A DNA stretch of 21,089 nucleotides from Lachnospiraceae bacterium UBA7060 (GTDB lineage: Bacteria > Bacillota > Clostridia > Lachnospirales > Lachnospiraceae), in contig DLAA01000051.1 of NCBI GenBank assembly GCA_002493835.1, forward strand, positions 17,736-38,824, read 5' to 3'. Within the stretch, counting starts at the first letter, position 1. Each line of letters begins with the position of its first letter. The notes beneath the pieces were generated by a model, which saw nothing but the letters and a program-made list of their open reading frames with translations, was not told where the DNA came from and searched no databases. Both the position numbers and the translations under genes were made by a program. Below are positions 8,022 to 15,331 of the stretch, one piece after another.

Positions 8022-8037
8022 ATACTATATATAGTAT
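8022..8037. promoter_or_regulatory. 16-bp perfect palindrome, candidate operator
   Basis: ATACTATATATAGTAT is its own reverse complement. It lies about 73 bp upstream of the -35 box at 8110, where an activator or an upstream-acting regulator could bind as a dimer. It also contains TATACT-like hexamers, so a second weak promoter here is possible, but no good -35 is found at 17 nt. No regulator gene is nearby to pair with it. Confidence 0.4.
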
Positions 8038-8109
8038 CTCTTTATTGGAAGAGAATACTAATATTGCAAGTGTTGTGCTGTTCAATTCAGTTTTTTTGTC
8101 GGAAATAGA

Positions 8110-8138
8110 TTGAAAGTGTGGGTGCAAAAAGATATAAT
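8110..8138 (+). promoter_or_regulatory. Sigma-A-type promoter of the Ig-like giant gene
   Basis: TTGAAA (8110-8115, five of six to consensus) and TATAAT (8133-8138, perfect) are separated by exactly 17 nt. Transcription would start near 8145, giving a leader of about 49 nt. The TTG of the -35 box also opens the longest reading frame here; that translation start is spurious. Confidence 0.8.
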
Positions 8139-8181
8139 AATAACAGGAGTATTTTTAGTATTAGGGGTTTCAGAAAGGTGT

Positions 8182-8186
8182 GGTGA
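8182..8186 (+). promoter_or_regulatory. Atypical ribosome binding site of the Ig-like giant
   Basis: GGTGA sits 7 nt before the ATG at 8194 and matches the 3' part of the extended Shine-Dalgarno sequence (GGAGGTGATC). A second site, AAAGGTG at 8174-8180, is 7 nt before an in-frame TTG at 8188, which would add only two residues. Both are weaker than the AGGAGG sites of the neighbouring genes. Confidence 0.45.
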
Positions 8187-8193
8187 CTTGGCA

Positions 8194-11100
8194 ATGAAGA
8201 GAAAGGTTTCAATGCGGCTTTTATGTTTCCTGCTGGCGGGTATGATGACGGTGACCAGCGTACAGTTACCGGCATATGCGGCTGAAGTAACGGTGGAACA
8301 GGAATCAGATACAAGCGAAGTGACAGCAGAAGGGGAAAAGGAAGTCAGGACAAATGCGGAAGAAGCCGGGAAAGCACCGGGGGAATTTGTGACAGAGACG
8401 GAGAAGACTGATGGATCTGCAGATCTGGGTTCTGACAGCATGTCCGCGGAGGATACGGAGGCGGGAGAAGCTGCAGCCCCCGCTATTCCTGATGCAGTGG
8501 TATCGGAACCTGTTGAATCTGTTGAACCTGAGGAAACGGTTATTCCTGAGGAGCCTGCCGATTCTGTGGAGATTACGGATGCGGATAGTGTTGTGACGAA
8601 AGCCCCTGACGGGGAACCGGCTGCTGCAGAGGTGGAAGAGGAGGAAATTCCGGAGGCCGAGGTGTTACAGGATGATACGCCGGCACCAACCTATGCGTTT
8701 ACACCGCCGACGAATAGAACCTACTTTGTAGGCGTCGGAATCGATGTGACAGGCGCCAAAATTGTGAAGACGACTGGTACTACAATCGAAAATATTGATG
8801 TAACAAGCAGTATGATAACAGGCTATAATGAAAATACCGAGGGTATGCAATCCGTTGGGATACAATACCAGGATGGAACTGCAACCGTGACTTCGAAGCC
8901 ATTCGATGTGTTGGTGATCCAGAAGCCCGGGGCGTTAAGCATTGACTTTGGGGAAGATCTTTCAACGATTCTGCCGACGAGCTCATTCGGTACGTGGGCG
9001 TGGGGCGCAAATGTTCCCGCAACGGCAGGCCGCGCCGGAAAGCAGACATATGAGCTGAAATTTAGGCCCACAAATTCAGGAACTTTTAAAGAGCTTACGA
9101 TAGAGAAGCAGGAGGTTAACGTTACATGCGATTTGAATTCCCGGGATGATGTGACGGTAGAGCTGTCCGGAGCCGGATTGTCCCATGATGAAGGCACGTA
9201 TTCTACTACTTATGACGGGACGGCAAAGAAACCGACAGTGGCCGTTTCGGTCGGCGGGGTAGCTTTGAGACCGACTACAGATTTTAGGGTAACATATGGA
9301 GATAATATCAAGGCGGGAAATGGTACCGTGACGGTAACGGGAGCAGGGACGTCAGCAACCGGCTGTGTGGGAACGAAAACCGTGACGTTCACGATTGAAA
9401 AGGCAAAACTGCAGATCACGGCGGTGAGCCAGGGGATTTCTTTCAAAAACAAAGATAATGATGATGGAACTACCACTACCTATATCATCAAAAATGATGA
9501 TACGGTAGAAGTGTATAATAAGGATACTACAAAACCTGAGTTTGACTATACGGTTTCAGGGCTGGCGGCTGCAGATAGAGATAGCGGGACCGGTAAGGGG
9601 AAACCGGGTATCATCGATATTGATGTCGTCTATGAGTGCATGTATAACTTAACTAGGCCGGGCGATTATACCATTTCTCTGAAAAGTGTGAGTATAACTG
9701 GCACGGCGAGCGATAATTATGCGTTGGATAATATAGAGAAAATAAACGGAACTCTCCGGGTAAGCCAATTTACGCCGACGGCGGTAAGGATCAGCGGCGT
9801 AAACAGCGGGCTCAATAAAGAGTATGATGAAAAGCAATGGCCTTATGGAGACAATGCCAGAGTCGTATTTGGTAATGGAAATAATGTGCCCGATATAACT
9901 GCGACAGCCTCTTATTCGGGGACGCTTTGGGACGGCACGGCGTATCCGGAGAACGATGCGGGGACTGCGGAGGCGCCCACGGAAGCGGGCGATTATACAG
10001 TAACCTTTGAGCTGGAGGAAAGACCAACTGATCACAAGGATGAGCTGTATGCGCTGGAAGGGGCCATCTACACTTTCAGCATAACACGAAAGGTTCTCAC
10101 GATAACAGCGGGATCGTACCATGTGGCGGCAGGGGAGACGGTGCCGGAGATAACCGATGAGAAAAACGAACTGATTGAAAAGCTGCTGGAAAAAGATAAG
10201 AAATATTATACCGTGGAAGGGTTTTTGGACAAAGATAAGAATAACCTGACTAAGCAGAAGCAGATATTAAACACAGAGGATCTGACACTGCGTTATGAAG
10301 AAGGCGGTATATCGGAGAACAGGGCGGGCACTTATGCGATTGTCCCATACGGCGCCGAGCTTCGTGATAAAGATGCGGACGGTAATCCTTATAACCCGTC
10401 TAATAAGTATACGAATAACTATGAAATAACCTATGTGCCCGGTGTTCTGACAGTGGAGGGCAGGAAGAAATATGAGTATGATTTCACTTCCATAACAGTA
10501 GCTGACATGACTTACAGCAGCCAGCCGCACAGCATAAGCGGCTATGCGACAGGGGGAACGGAAACTTATAAGATTATCGTCACAGGAGAGGTGAGGAAAG
10601 AGGGATACGAAAAGATTGACGATGACTGGGATTCGGAAGATGACCCGGAAGATACCAGAAATAACAATTATAAGCGGAAGAGCGTAAAGGTTCCCGTTGG
10701 GAGTATCGTGGAGGAATATCAGAAGATAGCGCCGACCGAAGTGGGGGATTATACGGTACGCATTTTCTCGGAGATCAATGACGAGAAGAATGTATATGAC
10801 TATGATGGCGAGGCCCTCGTGGACAGAGACTTCCAAATTCTGCCGCTGAAGGCGTATCAGATGAAGCTTGTCGGTGTGACAGGTGTGGCCAATAAGGTTT
10901 ATAATGGAGCAGTTACAGATCTTTCCGAGCCCATCAAGAACGCGAGAGTGTGGACGGAACAGGATATCGATATTACGGACTTGGTGAAGCCGGAATTTTA
11001 TATTAGAGAAGTCATACCAGTAAATGGTACGGGCAGCGGTTATGAAGAGACAGTATTTGACCAGAAGAACCCGGATAAGAGCAAAATGCCTGCGGACGCC

Positions 11101-13971
11101 GGAGAATATGAGCTTGTGGTCAAAATTATGGAGGATGTGTCAGAAAATTATGTGACAAATGAGTGGCGGATTCCTTTTGTCATCAAAAAGCGGCCGTTGA
11201 CGGTTACGGTGGTGGATAAGAAGATACCAGTGAACCCGGACGGTGATGGTACACTGCCTGCTGATCTGGAGTATGAATATGTCATTACCGATGAAACGAT
11301 AACCGATGAGACGAAAAAAGTCCTGAACAACGAAGACTTTGAGAAGCCGTTGATTGAGCCTGCGGGGGAAGTGGATACCAGGGAAACGGGCAGCTATGAC
11401 CTGAATGCTTCCGGTAAAATTGGCAGCATTGACAAGAGCGATGGGAAAAATTATGATATTACCTATGTGTCCGGCAAGTTGTATGTGCAGACGAAATTAT
11501 GGGGTGTCAAGGAGCTTGACCTTACCAATAATAAAAATATTCCGCATGGCAAGACACTGGAAGAGATTGCAGCCGGATATTTGCCCAAGACGGTTGTTAT
11601 TTATTTGAATGAGGATAAAACGGTTGAAGATACGGCGGCTATTACATGGGATACAAAGGAACTGGTATCCGGTGGATACAATATCAACAGTAAGGCAGCT
11701 CAGAACTTTAGGATGCGAGGAACACTTGTCCTGCCGGATATGGTGTATATAGATAAAGCGGATGAGGACAAAGGGTGGTTGACCGTGACGGTCGATGTGA
11801 GCGTGCGGGAGGCTGACGACGGCTCTCAGGCAAAGAAGCCCTACGCGGATATCAAGAGCGGTACCGTGGGCGCGGGAACCAGGGTAAGCTTGTCTACAGA
11901 TGAAGAGGGAGCGCAGATTTACTATACAATTGAGGCGGATAACCCCTCACTTTCGGTGACAAGCAGACGTTACACTGGTCCCATTGAAATTAAGTGCACC
12001 ATGATTATCAGAGCGGTTTCCCGTGTCTATGGGAAATTGGACAGTGAGGAGCTCTACCTTTCTTATTATTATAACAAGAACTCAAAGCCGGGCGGAGACG
12101 ATGACCCGGATGATCCCAATAACCCGCAGGTGCCGGACGAGGATATTCCCAAGGACGAGAATGGAAATCCCATAGAGATTCCAAAAGGCATGTGGGTTAC
12201 GGATGTAGCGCAGTACACGTATTCGGGTACGGCGATCAAGCCGCAGGTGAAGGTGTACGATTACAAGACACGTTTGGAGGAAAATAAGGATTATACCGTA
12301 AGCTACAAGAACAATATCAATGCGGCTGATAAAAATGACCCCAGGAAAGCGCCTGCCATTGTTATTAAAGGAAAAGGAAATTATGAGGGTAAGATTGATA
12401 AGACCTTTACCATTGCACCAAAGAATATCAATGATGTGCATGAGGAGAACAGCCGTCAAGTCTATGATGTGAAGATGGACGATATCACGGTAGATTTTGT
12501 CGATAAGAAGGCACAAAAGCCAGTTGTGGCTGTGTCTTGGAACGGCAAAAAGCTTGTCAACAAAAAGGATTTTACTTTTGAGGACACCCCTTATACGGAA
12601 GTTGGGACTTATCCGGTGAAAGTGACTGGAAATGGCAACTATACGGGAGAACGGAAGATTTCTTTCATAATTACAAGAGCTATACCGGCGGCAAAGTTTA
12701 CAGTCAGCAAGATCGCGGACTATAATTATACGGGGCAGGAAATTAGGCCGACGGTCATTGTGACATATCAGAAGGCAGTATTGCAGCAGGGTTTGGAGTA
12801 TACGGTTACTTATGAGGATAATAAGGAGATCGGGACGGCTTCTGCTGTGATCAAAGGAATGGGCAGGTTCGCCGGTGTGAAGCGGGTGAATTTCAAAATT
12901 AAAGCGGCGGCTGTACTGAACAAAGCGCAGGTAGAACTGGCGTTTAATTCCGGGGCGAATGTCTATACGGGCAAGGAGATTAAGCCTGATTTGATCAAGA
13001 TGTCAGTGCGCGTGGAAAACAACGGTGCTGTGGAGACAAGAGTTCTCACCGAAAACGACTACAAGGTATCTTACCAGAACAATGTGAAAGCTGGGACGGC
13101 TACAGCAGTTTTTGAGGGTGTTGGTGCTTACAGCGGTACGTTGAAAAAAACTTTTAAAATTCTCCCTTACAATTTGCAGGATATACAGCCGGACCAAATT
13201 ACTACACAGGCGGCCTATCCATATATGCAGGGCGGATCTCAGCAGAAGCCTGTAGTTCTCTTTGACGGGAAAGCGCTGCAGGAGGGAACGGACTATTCCT
13301 TGTCTTACAGGAACAACAAAAGAGTGGGCGGCACCGCTATTATGACCATAAAGGGCAAGGGTAATTTTACGGGAAGTATCGTAAGGACTTATCAGGTAAC
13401 GATCCGGGATATCTCCGATATGACAGTCATTCCAGTGGATAAAGTATATCAGCCTAAGGTAAAGAATTATACGACAAGAGTCCGTGTGGTAGATTCTAAC
13501 GGTAAGGGTCTTGTGGCAGGAGAAGACTATGACGGTCATTTCACTTATAGCTATGCGGAGAAAATAACTTTGGAGTCCGGTGAAGTGAAGAATCCTGGAG
13601 AGCTTGTGGCGGACAGAGAGAGGGTTCCTGCGGGCGCAAGAATCCGTGTCACAGTGACTGCTATCGGCAAGAATTACCAGGGAACTGCCTTTGGTACATT
13701 CAAAATAGTGCAGGCAGATGTGGCCAAAACTAAGATTACTGTCCCGACGATGACTTATACAGGAAAGCCGATTGAGCCGAAGCAGTCGGATATTACTGTG
13801 ACGTTGAATGGGATTCCTTTAACTGCGAATGATTACAAGATTATCGAGTATTCCAACAATCTGAACACAGGAACGGCAAAGTTGACGATTCAGGGTCAGG
13901 GCCATTATGGAGGCAAGAAAACGGTAAGCTTCAAGATTAAAAAGAAGGGCTTGATTGCGCAATTGTTTTGA
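8194..13971 (+). CDS. Giant secreted Ig-like repeat protein (Big_3 / MBG / CHB_HEX_C domains), no visible anchor
   Basis: A 1925-residue extracellular protein, probably adhesive or structural. A signal peptide (MKRKVSMRLLCFLLAGMM...) ends with a good signal peptidase I site AYA-AE near residue 29. Residues ~30-165 are an acidic Ala/Glu/Pro/Val-rich, probably disordered stretch. A Big_3-like Ig domain follows (~175-245: YFVGVGIDVTGAKIV ... MITGYN). Residues ~250-1200 form a chain of MBG/YDG-type domains with recurring endings such as AGDYTISL, YEITYVPGVLTVEG and YDITYVSGKLYVQ. A CHB_HEX_C-like domain (~1213-1292: GTRVSLSTDEEGAQIYYTI) and an acidic Pro/Asp linker come next, then seven Y-x-YTG / DYxVxYxNN / IxGxGxYxG repeats to the end. 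The C-terminus (KKTVSFKIKKKGLIAQLF) lacks an LPXTG-like motif, a membrane helix, SLH or choline-binding repeats. The start at 8194 is chosen because the signal peptide begins there and a promoter occupies 8110-8138. It has its own promoter; the sortase gene follows after 130 nt. Confidence 0.85.
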   Translation: MKRKVSMRLLCFLLAGMMTVTSVQLPAYAAEVTVEQESDTSEVTAEGEKEVRTNAEEAGKAPGEFVTETEKTDGSADLGSDSMSAEDTEAGEAAAPAIPDAVVSEPVESVEPEETVIPEEPADSVEITDADSVVTKAPDGEPAAAEVEEEEIPEAEVLQDDTPAPTYAFTPPTNRTYFVGVGIDVTGAKIVKTTGTTIENIDVTSSMITGYNENTEGMQSVGIQYQDGTATVTSKPFDVLVIQKPGALSIDFGEDLSTILPTSSFGTWAWGANVPATAGRAGKQTYELKFRPTNSGTFKELTIEKQEVNVTCDLNSRDDVTVELSGAGLSHDEGTYSTTYDGTAKKPTVAVSVGGVALRPTTDFRVTYGDNIKAGNGTVTVTGAGTSATGCVGTKTVTFTIEKAKLQITAVSQGISFKNKDNDDGTTTTYIIKNDDTVEVYNKDTTKPEFDYTVSGLAAADRDSGTGKGKPGIIDIDVVYECMYNLTRPGDYTISLKSVSITGTASDNYALDNIEKINGTLRVSQFTPTAVRISGVNSGLNKEYDEKQWPYGDNARVVFGNGNNVPDITATASYSGTLWDGTAYPENDAGTAEAPTEAGDYTVTFELEERPTDHKDELYALEGAIYTFSITRKVLTITAGSYHVAAGETVPEITDEKNELIEKLLEKDKKYYTVEGFLDKDKNNLTKQKQILNTEDLTLRYEEGGISENRAGTYAIVPYGAELRDKDADGNPYNPSNKYTNNYEITYVPGVLTVEGRKKYEYDFTSITVADMTYSSQPHSISGYATGGTETYKIIVTGEVRKEGYEKIDDDWDSEDDPEDTRNNNYKRKSVKVPVGSIVEEYQKIAPTEVGDYTVRIFSEINDEKNVYDYDGEALVDRDFQILPLKAYQMKLVGVTGVANKVYNGAVTDLSEPIKNARVWTEQDIDITDLVKPEFYIREVIPVNGTGSGYEETVFDQKNPDKSKMPADAGEYELVVKIMEDVSENYVTNEWRIPFVIKKRPLTVTVVDKKIPVNPDGDGTLPADLEYEYVITDETITDETKKVLNNEDFEKPLIEPAGEVDTRETGSYDLNASGKIGSIDKSDGKNYDITYVSGKLYVQTKLWGVKELDLTNNKNIPHGKTLEEIAAGYLPKTVVIYLNEDKTVEDTAAITWDTKELVSGGYNINSKAAQNFRMRGTLVLPDMVYIDKADEDKGWLTVTVDVSVREADDGSQAKKPYADIKSGTVGAGTRVSLSTDEEGAQIYYTIEADNPSLSVTSRRYTGPIEIKCTMIIRAVSRVYGKLDSEELYLSYYYNKNSKPGGDDDPDDPNNPQVPDEDIPKDENGNPIEIPKGMWVTDVAQYTYSGTAIKPQVKVYDYKTRLEENKDYTVSYKNNINAADKNDPRKAPAIVIKGKGNYEGKIDKTFTIAPKNINDVHEENSRQVYDVKMDDITVDFVDKKAQKPVVAVSWNGKKLVNKKDFTFEDTPYTEVGTYPVKVTGNGNYTGERKISFIITRAIPAAKFTVSKIADYNYTGQEIRPTVIVTYQKAVLQQGLEYTVTYEDNKEIGTASAVIKGMGRFAGVKRVNFKIKAAAVLNKAQVELAFNSGANVYTGKEIKPDLIKMSVRVENNGAVETRVLTENDYKVSYQNNVKAGTATAVFEGVGAYSGTLKKTFKILPYNLQDIQPDQITTQAAYPYMQGGSQQKPVVLFDGKALQEGTDYSLSYRNNKRVGGTAIMTIKGKGNFTGSIVRTYQVTIRDISDMTVIPVDKVYQPKVKNYTTRVRVVDSNGKGLVAGEDYDGHFTYSYAEKITLESGEVKNPGELVADRERVPAGARIRVTVTAIGKNYQGTAFGTFKIVQADVAKTKITVPTMTYTGKPIEPKQSDITVTLNGIPLTANDYKIIEYSNNLNTGTAKLTIQGQGHYGGKKTVSFKIKKKGLIAQLF
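12199..13950 (+). repeat. Seven tandem Ig-like YTG repeats in the C-terminal third of the giant protein
   Basis: Seven units of roughly 75-100 residues start near 12199, 12448, 12682, 12913, 13171, 13414 and 13723. The shared pattern is Y-(S/T)-G-x-x-I-x-P, then x-L-x-x-x-x-DY-x-V-x-Y-x-NN, then GTA-x-x-x-I-x-G-x-G-x-Y-x-G and a final T-F-x-I strand. Units 2, 5 and 6 are divergent and lack a clean YTG. The repeats are old at the DNA level, with no long identical runs, so recent expansion is not indicated. A lone copy of the same type lies near the N-terminus (about 9199-9408). Confidence 0.75.
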
Positions 13972-13988
13972 GAATTGTCGTAAAATAC

Positions 13989-14016
13989 TTGCATAATTTT
14001 CATAATTGAGTAAAAT
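13989..14016 (+). promoter_or_regulatory. Possible promoter for the sortase gene
   Basis: TTGCAT (13989-13994) and TAAAAT (14011-14016) are 16 nt apart. The -10 is good; the -35 matches at only three of six positions. Transcription would begin near 14023, placing the 15-bp hairpin in the sortase leader. AT-rich sequence makes chance matches likely. Confidence 0.4.
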
Positions 14017-14033
14017 AAAACTGTATGGGATTT

Positions 14034-14069
14034 TAGTCGTCAGGTGTCGATACAGACACTTGACGACTA
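14034..14069 (+). other. 15-bp hairpin between the Ig-like giant and the sortase
   Basis: TAGTCGTCAGGTGTC (14034-14048) pairs with GACACTTGACGACTA (14055-14069), with one G-T wobble, around the loop GATACA. It is the strongest inverted repeat in the window, but neither strand has a T-run after it. It may be an inefficient terminator, an RNA-stability or processing element, or a protein-binding site. If the promoter at 13989 is real, it is a leader element of the sortase mRNA. Confidence 0.65.
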
Positions 14070-14086
14070 TATGTAGTATAAAATGA

Positions 14087-14099
14087 AGGGAAGATCCCT
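14087..14099 (+). promoter_or_regulatory. Sortase ribosome binding site inside a small hairpin
   Basis: The likely Shine-Dalgarno sequence AAGGGA (14086-14091) lies 10 nt before the ATG at 14102. AGGGA (14087-14091) can pair with TCCCT (14095-14099) over a 3-nt AGA loop, hiding most of the site. The stem is only 5 bp, so it may be modest or fortuitous. Confidence 0.4.
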
Positions 14100-14101
14100 A
14101 T

Positions 14102-15277
14102 ATGGCGGGGTTTCAAGTAGCAGGGAGGAGGCTGCGCACTGAGGCGGAATATCAGGCAGCGCTCCGCGATCAGGCACTCATCCAGAAGATTCGTTCCCAG
14201 ATTCATTTCGAGCAGCCGGGGGAAGTTATCAGCTTATGTGATGATATGAAGGCTGGGAAATATCGTTTTGAGACTGTAGTTGGGAATGATTTTGACGATG
14301 AGATCTTTGAGCTTGCTGAGAAATATAAAAAACAGGGTTATAATAAGAACAGCAGGCTTTCTGGTAAAAAACGGAAACAGAAGCCAAAACAAAAAAGCAA
14401 ACAGGTATCAAAGCAGAAAAAACAGCATCAGGTTTCCTTAGATGATTTCGATGCTGCCATGCAGAAAGAGATTCTGGCGCAGATGAAAAAGAGTGACAGA
14501 CGTCGTAAACTGCTGGTATTTTTATGTAGTGTGATCGCAATAGGATGTTTTGGTTATTTTGGTGTATATTCGTTTTTTGTAGAAAAAAATGAGGCGGATT
14601 ATGAGAATCTCTCTCAATTAAAAGGAAACAGCGCTCTGACAGGCAGCCTTTTCCGCGGTGTGACGATTCACTATACGGAGGAGGAAGAAGTCAATTTGGA
14701 AGTGCTTGAGGAGTACCAGACCTTATATAATAAGAACAAAAGGCTAATAGGATGGCTCAAAATTGACGATACAAATATTGACTATCCCGTGATGCAGACG
14801 ACCAATAATGAATATTATCTGGATCACAATTTTAATCAAGAATACGATAAAAACGGAAGTCTATTTTTGGATAAAGACTGCGATGTAGTGCACAGGAATA
14901 CTAATTTGATCATATACGGGCATCATATGAAGTCTGGGAGGATGTTTGGAAACTTAAACAGCTACAGCAGCAGAGAGTATGGAGAGAAACATTCGCGGAT
15001 TCAGTTTGACACAATATATGAGAAGGGCACCTATGAGGTGATGTATGTGTTCCGCTCCAGAATTTATAATGAGGATGAAGTAGTGTTTAAGTATTACCAG
15101 TTTTTGAATGCTGATTCCGCCGTAGAATTTGATTCTTATATGCAGGAGATGGCAGCTTTGTCCTTATATGATACAGGTGTGACAGCCAGCTATGGAGATG
15201 AACTTTTGACTTTGTCCACCTGTGATAGTTCTGAGACCGATGGCCGGTTTGTGGTAGTGGCAAAGAAAGTGAGCTGA
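14102..15277 (+). CDS. Class B sortase with long cytosolic N-terminal extension
   Basis: A membrane-bound cysteine transpeptidase that cuts a sorting motif between Thr and Gly and joins the protein to the cell wall. The catalytic set is complete: His274 in IYGHHMKSGRMFGNL, Cys374 in TLSTC and Arg382 in DGRFVVVAKKV. The surrounding pattern (GWLKIDDTNIDYPVMQ, YYLDHNFNQEYDKNGSLFLD) is that of class B. Residues 1-136 are cytosolic: an acidic/helical part (RRLRTEAEYQAALRDQALI ... YRFETVVGNDFDDEI), then a Lys/Gln-rich stretch (~98-118). One membrane helix follows at about 137-160 (LLVFLCSVIAIGCFGYFGVY), with the catalytic domain outside. At 391 residues it is much longer than the ~220-250 of well-known class B enzymes, because of the extension. 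The next gene ends in TPKTGD, a likely substrate: C. difficile SrtB is known to use (S/P)PXTG-like signals. Confidence 0.93.
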   Translation: MAGFQVAGRRLRTEAEYQAALRDQALIQKIRSQIHFEQPGEVISLCDDMKAGKYRFETVVGNDFDDEIFELAEKYKKQGYNKNSRLSGKKRKQKPKQKSKQVSKQKKQHQVSLDDFDAAMQKEILAQMKKSDRRRKLLVFLCSVIAIGCFGYFGVYSFFVEKNEADYENLSQLKGNSALTGSLFRGVTIHYTEEEEVNLEVLEEYQTLYNKNKRLIGWLKIDDTNIDYPVMQTTNNEYYLDHNFNQEYDKNGSLFLDKDCDVVHRNTNLIIYGHHMKSGRMFGNLNSYSSREYGEKHSRIQFDTIYEKGTYEVMYVFRSRIYNEDEVVFKYYQFLNADSAVEFDSYMQEMAALSLYDTGVTASYGDELLTLSTCDSSETDGRFVVVAKKVS

Positions 15278-15318
15278 CTAAAAGACTGAGCAGTATAAAT
15301 AAGAATGTATAAGGGAAT

Positions 15319-15324
15319 AAGGAG
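15319..15324 (+). promoter_or_regulatory. Ribosome binding site that sets the LRR protein start
   Basis: AAGGAG lies 7 nt before the ATG at 15332. The longer in-frame ATG at 15305 would place this site inside the coding region and has no Shine-Dalgarno of its own, so 15332 is the start. Confidence 0.8.
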
Positions 15325-15331
15325 ATGCACC

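Larger units (their letters stand above)
7810..8193 (+). other. Intergenic control region between the DUF4037 gene and the Ig-like giant
   Basis: This 384-nt stretch has no gene I can support. It contains, in order, AT-rich sequence with a loose inverted repeat near 7818-7840, the intrinsic terminator (7923-7950), two overlapping small hairpins (7957-7985), a 16-bp palindrome (8022-8037), a small CTCTT/AAGAG inverted repeat (8038-8053), a T7 run (8091-8097), a promoter (8110-8138) and a ~49-nt leader. The density of elements suggests that expression of the downstream surface gene is regulated. Confidence 0.7.

Noticed and set aside
8110..8193. N-terminal extension of the Ig-like giant from a TTG codon
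   Set aside because: The TTG is the -35 box of a near-consensus promoter and has no ribosome binding site. A proper signal peptide begins at the ATG at 8194.
14060..14084. TTGACG followed by TATAAA as a second sortase promoter
   Set aside because: The spacing is only 11-13 nt, too short for a sigma-A promoter, and the -35-like hexamer is part of the hairpin arm.
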